A stretch of DNA of 24,402 bases from PHAA01 sp964584415 (GTDB lineage: Bacteria > Bacillota > Syntrophomonadia > Syntrophomonadales > Syntrophomonadaceae). The DNA is taken from assembly GCA_964584415.1 (NCBI GenBank), contig CAZOZX010000022.1, positions 1 to 24,402 on the forward strand. Direction: 5' to 3'. Of the stretch, positions 24,049 to 24,402 are shown piece by piece; position 1 is the first letter of the stretch, and each line of letters begins with the position of its first letter. The notes beneath the pieces are model-generated. The model was given only the letters and a program-made list of their open reading frames with translations, did no database searches and was not told where the DNA came from. Position numbers and translations under genes: made by a program.

Positions 24049-24249
24049 TCCGCGCCGGTTAGACATAATTCCCGGCCATTAAGCAAAAGTTTAAGACAAT
24101 CCTATCGAATCCCGGTTAGACTTCATTTTGAAAACAGACTCGCCTTTTTTCATTCCCATGTCAATTCCTAAGATTCCACTTTTATTTATACCGCAACGAC
24201 AATCTATGACACAATTTTACAAGCGAAAGATAAAATTTATTATATAGCT
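24049..24249. other. Gene-free stretch
   Basis: No ORF with a ribosome site is seen. CCGGTTAGAC occurs twice (24055-24064 and 24112-24121) as a 10-bp direct repeat; one pair may be chance. An AT-rich zone at 24200-24250 could hold a promoter for the RNA described next. Confidence 0.4.
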
Positions 24250-24320
24250 TATACTTATGACACGGCAATAGGGCAGTTCGTGTTTTAATGTATAAGAGGG
24301 GCAAGGCCCCTCTTTTTTTA
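24250..24320 (+). ncRNA. Possible small RNA with two hairpins
   Basis: A weak hairpin (ACACG 24260-24264 with CGTGT 24279-24283) is followed by a strong terminator, with no ORF between this and the previous terminator. That arrangement suggests a short non-coding transcript starting near 24250, though the promoter is poor (TTTACA at 24212-24217 with no well-placed -10). Confidence 0.2.
24294..24320 (+). terminator. Strong intrinsic terminator
   Basis: AAGAGGGGC (24294-24302) pairs with GCCCCTCTT (24306-24314) around three bases, in a run of seven T. It stands more than 300 bases after the last gene, so its transcript is not one of the recognised genes. Confidence 0.85.
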
Positions 24321-24402
24321 TGAGATCTTAAATTTGCACCCACCCAAATTCAGCTTATAAGTCTTTGATCTCTGTTAAGCAAGCATTTGTCTTGCTGTAA
24401 TA

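Noticed and set aside
24055..24121. CRISPR-like or attachment-site repeat from the two CCGGTTAGAC copies
   Set aside because: Only two 10-bp copies with no third unit, no array and no integrase gene.

Overview
The window looks like chromosomal DNA from a low-to-mid GC Bacillota (Firmicutes) of the class Clostridia, plausibly a syntrophomonad-like anaerobe. The evidence is strong Shine-Dalgarno sequences throughout, a T-box leader, a CIRCE operator, a 3D-domain cell-wall protein, and a CooT-type nickel protein beside an FmdE-family protein. The placement below class is inference. There is no phage, transposase, CRISPR array, tRNA or rRNA that I can see.

Layout. (1) 1-283: non-coding, three hairpins with T-tracts. 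(2) 284-2158, minus: a compact three-gene unit, DUF3842 > FmdE-family > CooT/DUF4198 fusion, that suggests nickel (metal) handling. (3) 2261-4416, minus: an MFS efflux pump overlapping a short-chain reductase resembling the EF-P 5-aminopentanone reductase YmfI. (4) 4615-6798, mainly plus: a Q/N-rich lipoprotein, a decayed GDT1-family remnant, and two small membrane proteins. (5) 6799-7351: a gene-free stretch with a 20-bp perfect inverted repeat, a ~106-nt hairpin enclosing a tiny ORF, and an intrinsic terminator. (6) 7352-9111, plus: a secreted 3D-domain protein and speD. (7) 9136-13317, minus: htpG under a perfect CIRCE, then a DUF815 AAA ATPase and a TtcA-family tRNA thiolase. (8) 13484-15785, minus: trpBA behind a T-box leader with a UGG (Trp) specifier and a good sigma-A promoter. 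(9) 15820-19775, minus: DegV lipid-binding protein, a Ca2+ P-type ATPase, and a small Met/Gln-rich protein. (10) 20106-23994, plus: a short J-domain protein, a KimA/YdaO-like permease behind a cluster of palindromes, an unassigned 273-residue protein, and a Lys-rich 36-residue protein. (11) 23995-24402: two terminators and a possible small RNA.

Most of the window is ordinary housekeeping. The parts most worth a second look are the hairpin locus at 6901-7110, the metal-protein cluster at the left end, the Trp T-box, the CIRCE on htpG, the palindrome cluster before the KimA-like gene, and the unassigned 273-residue protein.
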